Positions 1-6,090 of a DNA stretch of 6,951 bases are shown here, piece by piece. The position numbers and the translations under genes are program-made. The notes below the pieces were generated by a model that was not told where the DNA came from, did no database searches, and saw only the letters and a list, made by a program, of their open reading frames with translations. Position 1 is the first letter of the stretch. Each line of letters starts with the position of its first letter. The stretch lies in the NCBI GenBank assembly GCA_031288575.1, contig JAITRD010000170.1, forward strand, positions 1 through 6,951. Reading direction: 5' to 3'. The stretch comes from Treponema sp. Its GTDB lineage: Bacteria; Spirochaetota; Spirochaetia; Treponematales; Breznakiellaceae.

Positions 1-889
1 TCCCCCGGGGCTCAGGCTGGACCGGTATGTGGCGGAATACACCGGCCTTTTGACCCGTTCCCAAATCAAGTCCCGGCGGCTTTCGGCCCGGCTGAACGGG
101 AAGGCGGTTAAAATTTCCCGGCCGGTAAAGGGCGGGGACCTCCTGGAACTCCTCTGGTCCGATCCGCCCCCGACGGATCTCCTCCCCGAGGATATTCCCC
201 TGGATATCCTTTACGAGGATGACCGGGTAGTGGTGGTCAATAAGGCCCAGGGCATGGTGGTACATCCCGGCGCGGGCAATAGCGGGGGAACCCTGGCAAA
301 CGCCCTCCTTTTCAGGCGGCGGCAAAGGGGCTGCCCCGGCAATTTTGAGGGGAACCTCCGTCCCGGCATCGTTCACCGCCTGGACAAGGACACTTCCGGG
401 GTGATTATCGCCGCCTATGACGACGAGGCCCTGACCTTTTTAGCGGAACAGTTTAAGAACCGGCGGGTGAAAAAGCGCTACGCCGCCCTAGTGAAGGGGA
501 CTCCCCCGGAGCCGGGGGGAACCGTAGAGACCTTTTTAAGCCGGGACAGCCGGGACCGGAAAAGGTTTGCCGTATCCCGCGGCCGGGGGAAAATCGCCCT
601 TACCCGCTACCGGGTGATCCGTTCCTGGGGCGCCTATTCCCTCCTGCTCCTGGCGCCTAAAACAGGCCGCACCCACCAACTCCGGGTCCATATGCGTTTT
701 TTGGGCCATCCCCTGCTGGGGGACCCCGTTTACGGGTCCCCCGATTCCCGGTTTCCCGGGCTCGGGCTGATGCTCCACGCCAAAAGCCTTGCCCTGGTCC
801 TGCCGGGAAGGGAAGGCCGGGAAACCTTTAGGACCTCCCTTCCCTCCCGTTTTAAGGACACTATCAGGATCCTTGAAGGGAAAGGGTGA
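1..889 (+). CDS. rluD: RluD-like large-subunit rRNA pseudouridine synthase (5'-truncated)
   Basis: This protein would isomerise uridine to pseudouridine in RNA; RluD-type enzymes act on helix 69 of 23S rRNA during late 50S assembly. The gene enters from the left edge. In-frame residues upstream of the GTG at 29 read GLRLDRY, the usual opening of an S4 RNA-binding domain, so that GTG is an internal valine and the true start is outside. Counting from it, the S4 domain occupies about residues 1-45 and the RluA-type catalytic domain follows. The motif HRLDKDTSG lies at 116-124 with the catalytic Asp at 119, and GRTHQLRVH at 213-221 is the conserved C-terminal catalytic-domain motif. The visible length of about 295 residues is close to a complete RluD (roughly 300-325), so only a few dozen residues should be missing. 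The stop TGA at 887-889 overlaps the next start by 4 bases. The RluA/RluD superfamily assignment is firm. The exact target uridines, and so the symbol, are inferred from the S4 plus catalytic architecture. Confidence 0.9.
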   Translation, partial: PPGLRLDRYVAEYTGLLTRSQIKSRRLSARLNGKAVKISRPVKGGDLLELLWSDPPPTDLLPEDIPLDILYEDDRVVVVNKAQGMVVHPGAGNSGGTLANALLFRRRQRGCPGNFEGNLRPGIVHRLDKDTSGVIIAAYDDEALTFLAEQFKNRRVKKRYAALVKGTPPEPGGTVETFLSRDSRDRKRFAVSRGRGKIALTRYRVIRSWGAYSLLLLAPKTGRTHQLRVHMRFLGHPLLGDPVYGSPDSRFPGLGLMLHAKSLALVLPGREGRETFRTSLPSRFKDTIRILEGKG

Positions 890-1809
890 GGGGCCGCCGG
901 GAGCCCCGCCCGGGGGATATTCGGGAACTTAGCCCCGGGCCTCTTGGGGAGCCCCGGCTTTTGGCCGAAACCGGGGCCTACCTGGTGGTTTATAAACCGC
1001 CCCTCATGCATTCGGTTCCCCTTAAAAAAAAGGGGGCCCCCTCTCCGGGGGAGGGAAGCCCCGGCGCGGCGGCCCGGGAGATAAGTCTTTTGGATTGGTG
1101 CGCCGGGCTTTTCCCGGAGGTCCGGGACTTACAGAACCGCGGCCAGGGGGAGGGGGGCATCCTCCACCGCCTGGATTATGACACCCGGGGGCTTGTTCTT
1201 TTTGCGAGAACCCAGGAGGTCCTGGAGGAGCTTCTCCGGCAGCAGGAGGAGGGGCTTTTTTTCAAGGAATACGAGGCCCTTTCGGCGGAAAAAGCCCCGG
1301 GGCCTTCCTTGCCGGGCTTTCCCCCCCCGCCGGCGGAGTTTAGCCCGGGGATTTTCGGGGAACCCCCCTGGGGTTTTGGGGAAGGGGAGGAGCCCCGGTT
1401 TATCGAAAGCGCCTTCCGTCCCTACGGCCCGGGAAGACAGGCGGTGCGCCCCCTTGCGTGGTGTCCGGGGGCGGTCTTGCGAAGGGGGGAATATGCCCTT
1501 GACCGGGGAAAACCCTATAGAACGGAAATTCGGGCATGGGAAAAGGCCGGGCAATACCGGCGTTTTATCCTGGGGATAACCAGGGGGTTCCGCCACCAGA
1601 TCCGCTGCCACCTGTCCTGGATTGGGTTTCCCCTCCTCAACGACCGCCGTTACGGAGGCCCGGTTACGCCCGGGCCCTGTTTTTTGGCCCTCCGGGCCCG
1701 CGGTTTTTCCTTTCAGGATCCCCTCTCCCGGACAAGGCGGGAATACCGCCTACTCCCCGAGGAGGAGCAGCCTGATTTCCGCCGCCAGGTAGAAGGAGCC
1801 GGTTCCTAA
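886..1809 (+). CDS. RluA-family pseudouridine synthase, S4-less, target unknown
   Basis: This is a second pseudouridine synthase homologue, 307 residues, directly downstream of and overlapping the RluD-like gene. The catalytic signature HRLDYDTRG is at residues 94-102 with the presumed catalytic Asp at 97; the usual TSG is TRG here. FRHQIRCHL at 235-243, followed by GFPLLNDRRYGG, matches the C-terminal RluA motif, although the usual GRT before HQIR is replaced by GF-R. No S4 domain is present: after a short basic leader the protein goes straight into the core strand YLVVYKPP (32-39). Residues about 136-175 form a Pro/Gly-rich insertion unlike the compact enzymes. The GTG start at 886 is supported by GAAGGG at 875-880, 5 bases upstream, and by the GTGA overlap, which implies translational coupling. 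An A8 run followed by G5C5 lies at 1024-1041. The RNA target cannot be read from the sequence; rRNA or tRNA are both possible. The last 60 bases overlap convergent folC. Confidence 0.85.
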   Translation: MRGRREPRPGDIRELSPGPLGEPRLLAETGAYLVVYKPPLMHSVPLKKKGAPSPGEGSPGAAAREISLLDWCAGLFPEVRDLQNRGQGEGGILHRLDYDTRGLVLFARTQEVLEELLRQQEEGLFFKEYEALSAEKAPGPSLPGFPPPPAEFSPGIFGEPPWGFGEGEEPRFIESAFRPYGPGRQAVRPLAWCPGAVLRRGEYALDRGKPYRTEIRAWEKAGQYRRFILGITRGFRHQIRCHLSWIGFPLLNDRRYGGPVTPGPCFLALRARGFSFQDPLSRTRREYRLLPEEEQPDFRRQVEGAGS

Positions 1810-3168
1810 TACCGGCAGCCCCCGTTCCTTGCTCAGGCCGGCCGCCTTCCGTATTGCCTGGCCGGTTTCAGGGATAAAGAGCAGCCTTTCCCCTTCCGGA
1901 GGATTATCCGGCGTTTTTTTTGCTGTTTTTGTCCGGAATATTTCGTAAACCTCCCGGGGATAACTTTTTTTATAGGTTCCCGGGGTGGTGATAATAATAA
2001 CGGAAAAATGGGGCTGCAGAATTTCCGCCATGGACTCGGCATCTTTACCCGCGGCGCAGCCGAAGATAAGGATGCCCCCTTCCCCATAAAGCCGGATAAA
2101 GGTGCTTACGCATTCCCCTATGCTGCGGCGGGTATGGGCCCCGTCGATGACAAAGGGGGGATTCCGGGGAAAATTCCCGTGAAGCTCCTCAAACCGGGCA
2201 GGAAGCCTGAAGCCCCTCAGCCCCTCCCGGACAGCGGCCTCTCCCAAGGACGGAAAGGCGGTTTTGGCGGCCAGGACCGCGAGGCCCGCGTTTTTCCCCT
2301 GGATTTCCCCCGGGATAGAAAGGGAAAGGTCCAGGGAGGAAGGGAAAAAACGGGGGTTTTTAAAAGACAGGGTAAAGGCCGTTCCTTCCCGGCTTAGGCG
2401 TATCCCTTCCACTTCCGCCGTATCGGGGAAATAAAAAAAGGGCGAGCCCTTTAGCGCGGCCTGGGTTTTAAAAACCTCCAGGGCTTCCTCCTCCTGTTCC
2501 GCCAGGATGAGGGGTTTACCGGGCTTGATGATCCCCGCCTTTTCCCCGGCGATGGCGGCGACGGTATGGCCCAAATATTCGGTATGTTCCAGTTCAATGA
2601 TCGTGATTACCGACACCAGGGGATCCACGATATTGGTAGCGTCCAGCCTGCCCCCCATGCCCGTCTCCAGGACCATTGCCTGGCACCGGGCTTTCCGGGC
2701 GCAGAGGAAAAAATAAAGGGTCAAAAGCTCAAAAAAGGTCGGTTCCTCCCCGTTAGCCTCCCGGGGATCAAAGAGGGAGGCCCCCTCTTTTGAACCCTCC
2801 CCCAGGGCCGCCGTTATCTCCCGCAACTCATTCCCCGCCTCAACATAAACGGATTCCTCAAAAAAGGCATTACCCAGCATAATCCGCTCCCGGTATTCGC
2901 TCACATGGGGAGAGGTATACCGGGCGGTTTTGAGCCCCGCCGCCTCCAGGATGGCGCAAATCATCCCCGTAACCGATCCCTTGCCCTTGGAACCCGCCAC
3001 ATGGATTACCGGGGCGCATTTTTCAGGATGGTCAGCCAGGGCGGCGAGGACCCCCATGCGATCTAAACGGAAGCTCTTAAAACTTTGCCCCCGCCCAAGA
3101 TTTATAAACCGGGAAAGCCAGGTAAAGACATCGGCCGAACCGGTAAAGGCTGTTTTGTCAATCTCCAT
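1750..3168 (-). CDS. folC: Bifunctional folylpolyglutamate / dihydrofolate synthase
   Basis: This cytoplasmic Mur-ligase-superfamily enzyme adds glutamate to dihydropteroate and/or folates using ATP, making dihydrofolate and polyglutamylated folates. It has 472 residues, slightly longer than the usual 420-440. Motifs in order are: HVAGSKGKGS with the P-loop GSKGKGS at 59-65; SPHVSEYRERI at 86-96; ETGMGGRLDATN at 168-179; EHTEYLG at 194-200 (DHTEYLG is commoner); GEKAGIIKPG at 208-217, whose Lys210 is the likely carbamylated lysine; LPARFE at 322-327; DGAHT at 342-346 (commonly DGAHN); and a C-terminal GTGSFYLAAE at 455-464. The ATG at 3166-3168 leaves a normal N-terminal helix before the P-loop, so it is the best start, although no clear Shine-Dalgarno sequence precedes it. 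The gene is divergent from murC and convergent with the pseudouridine synthase gene, so it appears to be transcribed alone. Identity is firm. Whether both synthase activities are retained is inferred from family membership. Confidence 0.94.
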   Translation of the reverse strand: MEIDKTAFTGSADVFTWLSRFINLGRGQSFKSFRLDRMGVLAALADHPEKCAPVIHVAGSKGKGSVTGMICAILEAAGLKTARYTSPHVSEYRERIMLGNAFFEESVYVEAGNELREITAALGEGSKEGASLFDPREANGEEPTFFELLTLYFFLCARKARCQAMVLETGMGGRLDATNIVDPLVSVITIIELEHTEYLGHTVAAIAGEKAGIIKPGKPLILAEQEEEALEVFKTQAALKGSPFFYFPDTAEVEGIRLSREGTAFTLSFKNPRFFPSSLDLSLSIPGEIQGKNAGLAVLAAKTAFPSLGEAAVREGLRGFRLPARFEELHGNFPRNPPFVIDGAHTRRSIGECVSTFIRLYGEGGILIFGCAAGKDAESMAEILQPHFSVIIITTPGTYKKSYPREVYEIFRTKTAKKTPDNPPEGERLLFIPETGQAIRKAAGLSKERGLPVLGTGSFYLAAEIRLLLLGE

Positions 3169-3303
3169 AGTATAAGCTTAACACAAAGGGACCGGTTTCG
3201 ATACGGCCGGCAGTAATTCCAAATTTAACTATGCTAAAACTGAAAAGAGACCTGATGCCGCTATCGGGGGCAGGTGTGAAAAAGCGAGGCCTTCCTTCCC
3301 TTC

Positions 3304-3318
3304 AAAGGCCCGGCCTTT
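3304..3318. repeat. Short perfect palindrome AAAGGCC-C-GGCCTTT
   Basis: Two 7-base arms are perfectly complementary around a single central C, and CCTTC precedes the left arm. A related inverted-orientation block (TTTGAAGG at 3553-3560 with CAAAGGCCGG nearby at 3534-3543) occurs on the other side of the large inverted repeat. It could be an operator-like site or an outer part of the same repeated element. It could also be chance in GGCC-rich DNA. Confidence 0.4.
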
Positions 3319-3347
3319 ACAGCCTCATCTATTAAACGGAACAATAA

Positions 3348-3483
3348 GGCCGGCTGGGGGACAAAATCCCCATGGGGGACACTTGACCGAAGCTTTGCGC
3401 CATCTGACCCTCAAGGACAACAATAAAACCTACTCGTGCAAAGCAAGCGTGCCCCCCATGGGGATTTTGTCCCCCAGCCGGTC
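3348..3483. repeat. Large nested inverted repeat (35-base arms) in the folC-murC gap
   Basis: The left arm 3348-3382 pairs with the right arm 3449-3483 over 35 positions. There is one A/C mismatch (3379/3452) and one G/T wobble (3349/3482). The 66 bases between the arms contain a second inverted repeat, GCTTTGCGC at 3392-3400 with GTGCAAAGC at 3436-3444 (nine pairs, one wobble), so a single RNA strand would fold into a long two-tier stem. Pairing continues weakly outward: AACAA at 3340-3344 faces TTGTT at 3488-3492. Each arm is also internally self-complementary: it contains GGGGA-CAAA-ATCCCC-type pairing and the palindrome CCCCATGGGG at 3368-3377. There is no ORF for a transposase, so if mobile it would be a non-autonomous miniature element. 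A structured leader RNA, cruciform or intergenic repeat family are alternatives. The structure is directly visible; its role is unknown. Confidence 0.85.
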
Positions 3484-3568
3484 ATTTTTGTTACGGCCCG
3501 TTTTCCCGCCCCGCCGGAAAAACGCTTTCCCGTCAAAGGCCGGAACCCTGCTTTTGAAGGCGGCTTAA

Positions 3569-3597
3569 TTGTAAAAATTAATTCCTAAGGATATAGT
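3569..3597 (+). promoter_or_regulatory. Predicted sigma70-type promoter for murC-yicC
   Basis: A -35-like TTGTAA at 3569-3574 and a -10-like TATAGT at 3592-3597 are separated by exactly 17 bases in a locally AT-rich patch. Transcription would be expected to begin about 3603-3606, only a few bases before the murC ATG at 3608, implying a nearly leaderless message. The match is good but was read by eye without a species-specific model. Confidence 0.45.
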
Positions 3598-3607
3598 AAA
3601 GCTACCC

Positions 3608-5065
3608 ATGAATAAAACAATAGCTATTGCCATGCCGGGGACCAGGGTTTATATGGTCGGCATTAAAGGAACCGGCATGTGCGCGCTGGCGGAACTTTTG
3701 GTTAACAGCGGCGTGCAGGTTAGCGGGTCGGACCGGGAAGAGGTTTTTTATACCGACGAAATTCTCAAAGCCCTCAATGTGTCCTACTACGAAAGTTTTG
3801 AGGAGGGGCATATCGGCGCCGGCATAGATCTGGTAATCTATTCGGCCGCCTATTCCTTTGAGACGAATCCCGAAATGGCCGAAGCCCGCCGCCGGGGCAT
3901 TCCCATCCTCAGATATACCGATGCCCTGGGGGCCTATTCCGCGGCCTTTGATTCCTCGGGCATTGCCGGCGTCCACGGGAAAACCACTACCGCCGCTATG
4001 GCCGGCACCCTAATCCGGGGGGCGGGCCTGCCCGCGCGGATTCTCGCGGGAAGCGCCGTAAGCGGTTTCGGCGGCAGGTCAACCCTCAGCCTGGGGAATA
4101 AATATTTTGTGGCGGAAACCTGCGAATACCGGCGGCATTTTCTTTCTTTTCATCCCCGGCGCATCGTTTTAACCAGCGTGGAAAGCGATCACCAGGATTA
4201 TTTCCCTACCTATTCGTCCATCCGGGACGCCTTTCTGGAATACGGCCGGCTTCTCCCCTCCGGGGGGGAGCTTATCTATTGCGCCGACGATCCCGGAGCC
4301 GCGGAGATCGCCGGAGCTTTGGACCGGGAAGGGCGGGGCATCCGGCTTATTCCCTACGGCTTTAGCGCGGCGGGCCCCTTCAGGATTCTGTCTTTTAAAA
4401 CCGCCGGGGAAAGGACCTCTATGGACTTTGAGGGCTTCCCCGGAGAATTCCGGCTCCGGGTTCCCGGCAGGCACAGCGTCCTGGACGCGGCGGCGGCTTT
4501 GGCCTTGACCGATTCCCTGGTAAAAAATGAATACGCGGATACAGGGCATGGATGGGACGAAAAGAGGCGGGAAGGGGTACGCCAGGCCCTGGAAGATTTC
4601 CGGGGCTCCCGGCGGCGCTCAGAAATTGTCGGGGAAGCGGGGGGAATTTTGTTTATGGATGATTACGCCCATCATCCCACGGCTATTAGGACTACCCTGG
4701 AGGGTTTAAAGGATTTTTATCCCGGCCGGAGGCTTATCGTCAGTTTTATGTCCCATACCTATACCCGGACCGCCGCCCTTTTGGAAGATTTCGCCTCCTC
4801 CTTTGAAAAGGCCGACGCGGTGATCCTCCACCGGATCTACGCCTCCGCCCGGGAAGCCTATAACGGGGGCGTAACGGGGTTCACCCTTTTTGAAAAAACT
4901 AAAGCCCGCCATAACCGGGTTTATTATGCCGAGGAACCTGAAACGGCCCTGGGCCTGCTCAAGGACCTGCTGAGGCCGGGGGACCTTTTTCTGACCATGG
5001 GGGCGGGGGACAACTGGAAACTGGGAAAACTCCTTTTAAGCCGCTATGAAGGAGCCCTGTCTTGA
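3608..5065 (+). CDS. murC: UDP-N-acetylmuramate--L-alanine ligase
   Basis: MurC uses ATP to join L-alanine to UDP-N-acetylmuramic acid, the first amino-acid addition of peptidoglycan stem-peptide synthesis in the cytoplasm. The 485 residues match the usual length of about 450-490. The N-terminal nucleotide-sugar domain has VGIKGTGM at 17-24, followed by VSGSD. The central ATPase domain has GVHGKTTT at 121-128 (P-loop), ETCEYRRHFL at 170-179 where many MurC proteins have an ADESD-type motif, and SVESDHQDY at 190-198. The C-terminal domain has DDYAHHPT at 351-358 and GAGDNWKLG at 465-473. The DDYxHHPT motif favours MurC or its relative Mpl; the gene context and the N-terminal GxxGTGM favour MurC. 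The ATG at 3608 keeps the first beta strand. AAGGA at 3587-3591 is 16 bases away, too far for a normal ribosome site, and an ATG at 3632 is an alternative start. The stop overlaps yicC by 4 bases, so the two are probably co-transcribed. Confidence 0.92.
   Translation: MNKTIAIAMPGTRVYMVGIKGTGMCALAELLVNSGVQVSGSDREEVFYTDEILKALNVSYYESFEEGHIGAGIDLVIYSAAYSFETNPEMAEARRRGIPILRYTDALGAYSAAFDSSGIAGVHGKTTTAAMAGTLIRGAGLPARILAGSAVSGFGGRSTLSLGNKYFVAETCEYRRHFLSFHPRRIVLTSVESDHQDYFPTYSSIRDAFLEYGRLLPSGGELIYCADDPGAAEIAGALDREGRGIRLIPYGFSAAGPFRILSFKTAGERTSMDFEGFPGEFRLRVPGRHSVLDAAAALALTDSLVKNEYADTGHGWDEKRREGVRQALEDFRGSRRRSEIVGEAGGILFMDDYAHHPTAIRTTLEGLKDFYPGRRLIVSFMSHTYTRTAALLEDFASSFEKADAVILHRIYASAREAYNGGVTGFTLFEKTKARHNRVYYAEEPETALGLLKDLLRPGDLFLTMGAGDNWKLGKLLLSRYEGALS
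5048..5054 (+). promoter_or_regulatory. Ribosome binding site fixing the yicC TTG start
   Basis: GAAGGAG lies 7 bases before the TTG at 5062 and 16 before the in-frame ATG at 5071. The spacing therefore favours the unusual TTG codon. The site is inside the murC 3' end, as expected for coupled translation. Confidence 0.7.
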
Positions 5066-5928
5066 TAAGCATGACCGGTTATGGGTATAAAGAGTACCAA
5101 GATCAGGAACTGTCCCTCTCGGTGGAAATCAGGAGTTATAACAACCGTTTTCTTGAAATTTCCGTATTCCTTCCTTCTTATCTTTCAGCCCTGGAATCGG
5201 CGGTCCGGGATTATATCGCCTCCCGGTGCAGACGGGGCAAGGTGGAGTTGTATATACGCCTGAAAGAGCGGAACACGGATATTTCCGTCTCGGTAAACCA
5301 GGCGGCGGTCCGGGCCTACGGGGAGGCTGCCGGGATCCTGGCCCGGACCCTGGAAATTGACGAAAAGCCGACCCTCGGTCTGCTTTTGGGCCTGGAAGGG
5401 GTCCTGGAAATTGAAAAAAAACGGGACGATGAACGGTATTGGGCCCTTATTGAGCCGGTCCTCAGGGATGCCGCGGAACAGTTTGATGCCGCCAGAACCC
5501 GGGAGGGGAAACATACCGAAGAGGATATCCTCTCCCACATCGCTGTCCTGGAATCCTCAACGGAACTTATCCGCTCCCACGCCCCGGCCCTGGAAAATTC
5601 CATCCGGGAAAACCTGCGCTGCCGTTTTGCGGAACTCCTGGGAAATCAAATAGATGAAAACCGCGTCCTCGCGGAAACCGCGGTACTCCTGATGAAATAT
5701 ACTATTTCCGAAGAAATTTCCCGGCTCGCTTCCCACCTGGAAGAATTCCGGGCCGAACTTACCCGGAACCCGAGCCCCGGGAAAAAGCTTGATTTTCTCT
5801 GCCAGGAAATTAACCGGGAAATCAATACCATCGGCTCCAAAACGCCGGTTCTTGAGGTAAGCCGGGCGGTGGTTTCCATGAAGGACGCCCTGGAAAATGT
5901 CCGGGAACAGCTCCGGAACGTTGAGTAG
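5062..5928 (+). CDS. yicC: YicC family endoribonuclease-like protein
   Basis: YicC proteins are conserved bacterial proteins linked to RNA metabolism; the E. coli member has been described as an endoribonuclease acting with small RNA turnover and stationary-phase survival. The 288 residues match the family's usual ~290. The opening MISMTGYGY is the family's hallmark N-terminus (commonly MIxSMTGxG) and is only complete if translation begins at TTG 5062. A middle region around 147-150 has REGK, resembling the family REG segment. The C-terminal domain contains KLDFLCQEINREINTIGSK at 242-260, followed by SRAVVSMKDALENVREQLRNVE-like helical sequence that reaches the end, a strongly conserved block. 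Residues about 120-230 are rich in charged helices. It follows murC with a TTGA overlap and ends with TAG at 5926-5928. The family assignment is firm; nuclease activity in this organism is inferred. Confidence 0.92.
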   Translation: MISMTGYGYKEYQDQELSLSVEIRSYNNRFLEISVFLPSYLSALESAVRDYIASRCRRGKVELYIRLKERNTDISVSVNQAAVRAYGEAAGILARTLEIDEKPTLGLLLGLEGVLEIEKKRDDERYWALIEPVLRDAAEQFDAARTREGKHTEEDILSHIAVLESSTELIRSHAPALENSIRENLRCRFAELLGNQIDENRVLAETAVLLMKYTISEEISRLASHLEEFRAELTRNPSPGKKLDFLCQEINREINTIGSKTPVLEVSRAVVSMKDALENVREQLRNVE

Positions 5929-5946
5929 GGAAAAGACCTATTTTTT
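5924..5946 (+). terminator. Weak intrinsic-terminator-like hairpin after yicC
   Basis: AGTAGG at 5924-5929 pairs with CCTATT at 5937-5942 (one G/T wobble) across a 7-base loop, and the run T5941-5946 follows or partly overlaps the stem. The stem is short and begins in the last yicC codons, so it is a modest candidate for the end of the murC-yicC transcript. Confidence 0.35.
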
Positions 5947-5950
5947 ATGC

Positions 5951-6040
5951 TTCACTATTCTTTATAATTCTATATACCACAAGTAATTAACAATTTCACA
6001 TTTTACTATCTTGTTTTATTTTTCACTATATTTTATAGTT
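5951..6040. repeat. Pair of 19-base imperfect direct repeats upstream of the recombinase
   Basis: Positions 5951-5969 and 6022-6040 both begin TTCACTAT and share TTTATA and a terminal TT, agreeing at 16 of 19 positions; their starts are 71 bases apart. A weaker TTCAC start is seen at 5995. They lie in the AT-rich gap between yicC and the recombinase gene. They could be recombinase-binding or attachment-site sequences, but AT-rich DNA makes partial matches easier, so this is tentative. Confidence 0.5.
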
Positions 6041-6044
6041 TTTT
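6025..6044 (+). terminator. AT-only hairpin with T tail (terminator-like or recombinase core-like)
   Basis: ACTATA at 6025-6030 and TATAGT at 6034-6039 are perfectly complementary around TTT, followed by a T-run through 6044. The stem contains almost no GC pairs, so it is a poor terminator thermodynamically. It sits inside the second 19-base direct repeat and could equally be an inverted binding site. Confidence 0.25.
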
Positions 6045-6085
6045 GTAAGCATATTGTAAGCATTCTAAAAATTTCCTGTAAGCAC
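6043..6085. repeat. Three phased TGTAAGCA repeats before the recombinase gene
   Basis: Exact TGTAAGCA occurs at 6044-6051, 6055-6062 and 6077-6084, with starts 11 and 22 bases apart, close to one and two helical turns. The first two copies share the longer TTGTAAGCAT. A degenerate form, TTCTAAAAAT, sits between the second and third at 6063-6072. The last copy ends 19 bases before the recombinase start codon. Such short phased direct repeats fit arm-type integrase sites or an autoregulatory operator; the choice between these is inference. Confidence 0.7.
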
Positions 6086-6090
6086 AAAAA

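Larger units (their letters stand above)
3169..3607. other. Intergenic region between divergent folC and murC
   Basis: These 439 bases contain no convincing gene. The folC-proximal 3169-3260 is moderately AT-rich and presumably holds the folC promoter, but I could not find a convincing -35/-10 pair on the minus strand. A weak hairpin built on ACCTG/CAGGT lies at 3250-3275. A perfect short palindrome is at 3304-3318, the large nested inverted repeat is at 3348-3483, and a small TTTTCC/GGAAAA hairpin is at 3501-3521. The murC promoter is at 3569-3597. The short open frame across 3383-3568 is composed largely of the repeat arm and a GC-rich tail and does not look like a protein. Confidence 0.7.

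Noticed and set aside
29..31. GTG at 29 as the start of the RluD-like gene
   Set aside because: In-frame upstream residues continue the S4 domain (GLRLDRY), and no stop intervenes before the window edge.
1178..1579. Opposite-frame open reading frames over the second pseudouridine synthase
   Set aside because: They are Arg/Pro/Gly-rich readings typical of GC-rich DNA in the wrong frame; the frame with catalytic motifs is clear.
3169..3260. A folC promoter on the minus strand
   Set aside because: AT-rich hexamers exist, including TATACT next to the start codon, but none has a matching -35 element at proper spacing.
3348..3483. The inverted repeat as a simple rho-independent terminator
   Set aside because: The stem is far too long with a 66-base interior, only a short T-run (3485-3489) follows, and neither neighbour is transcribed into it as a 3' end.
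3348..3483. The inverted repeat as an integron attC site
   Set aside because: I could not find the GTTRRRY and RYYYAAC end motifs or an integron integrase and cassette context.
3383..3568. A 61-codon open frame with a TTG start inside the folC-murC gap
   Set aside because: It begins in the loop of the inverted repeat, runs through the right arm and GC-rich tail, has no ribosome site and no recognisable protein character.
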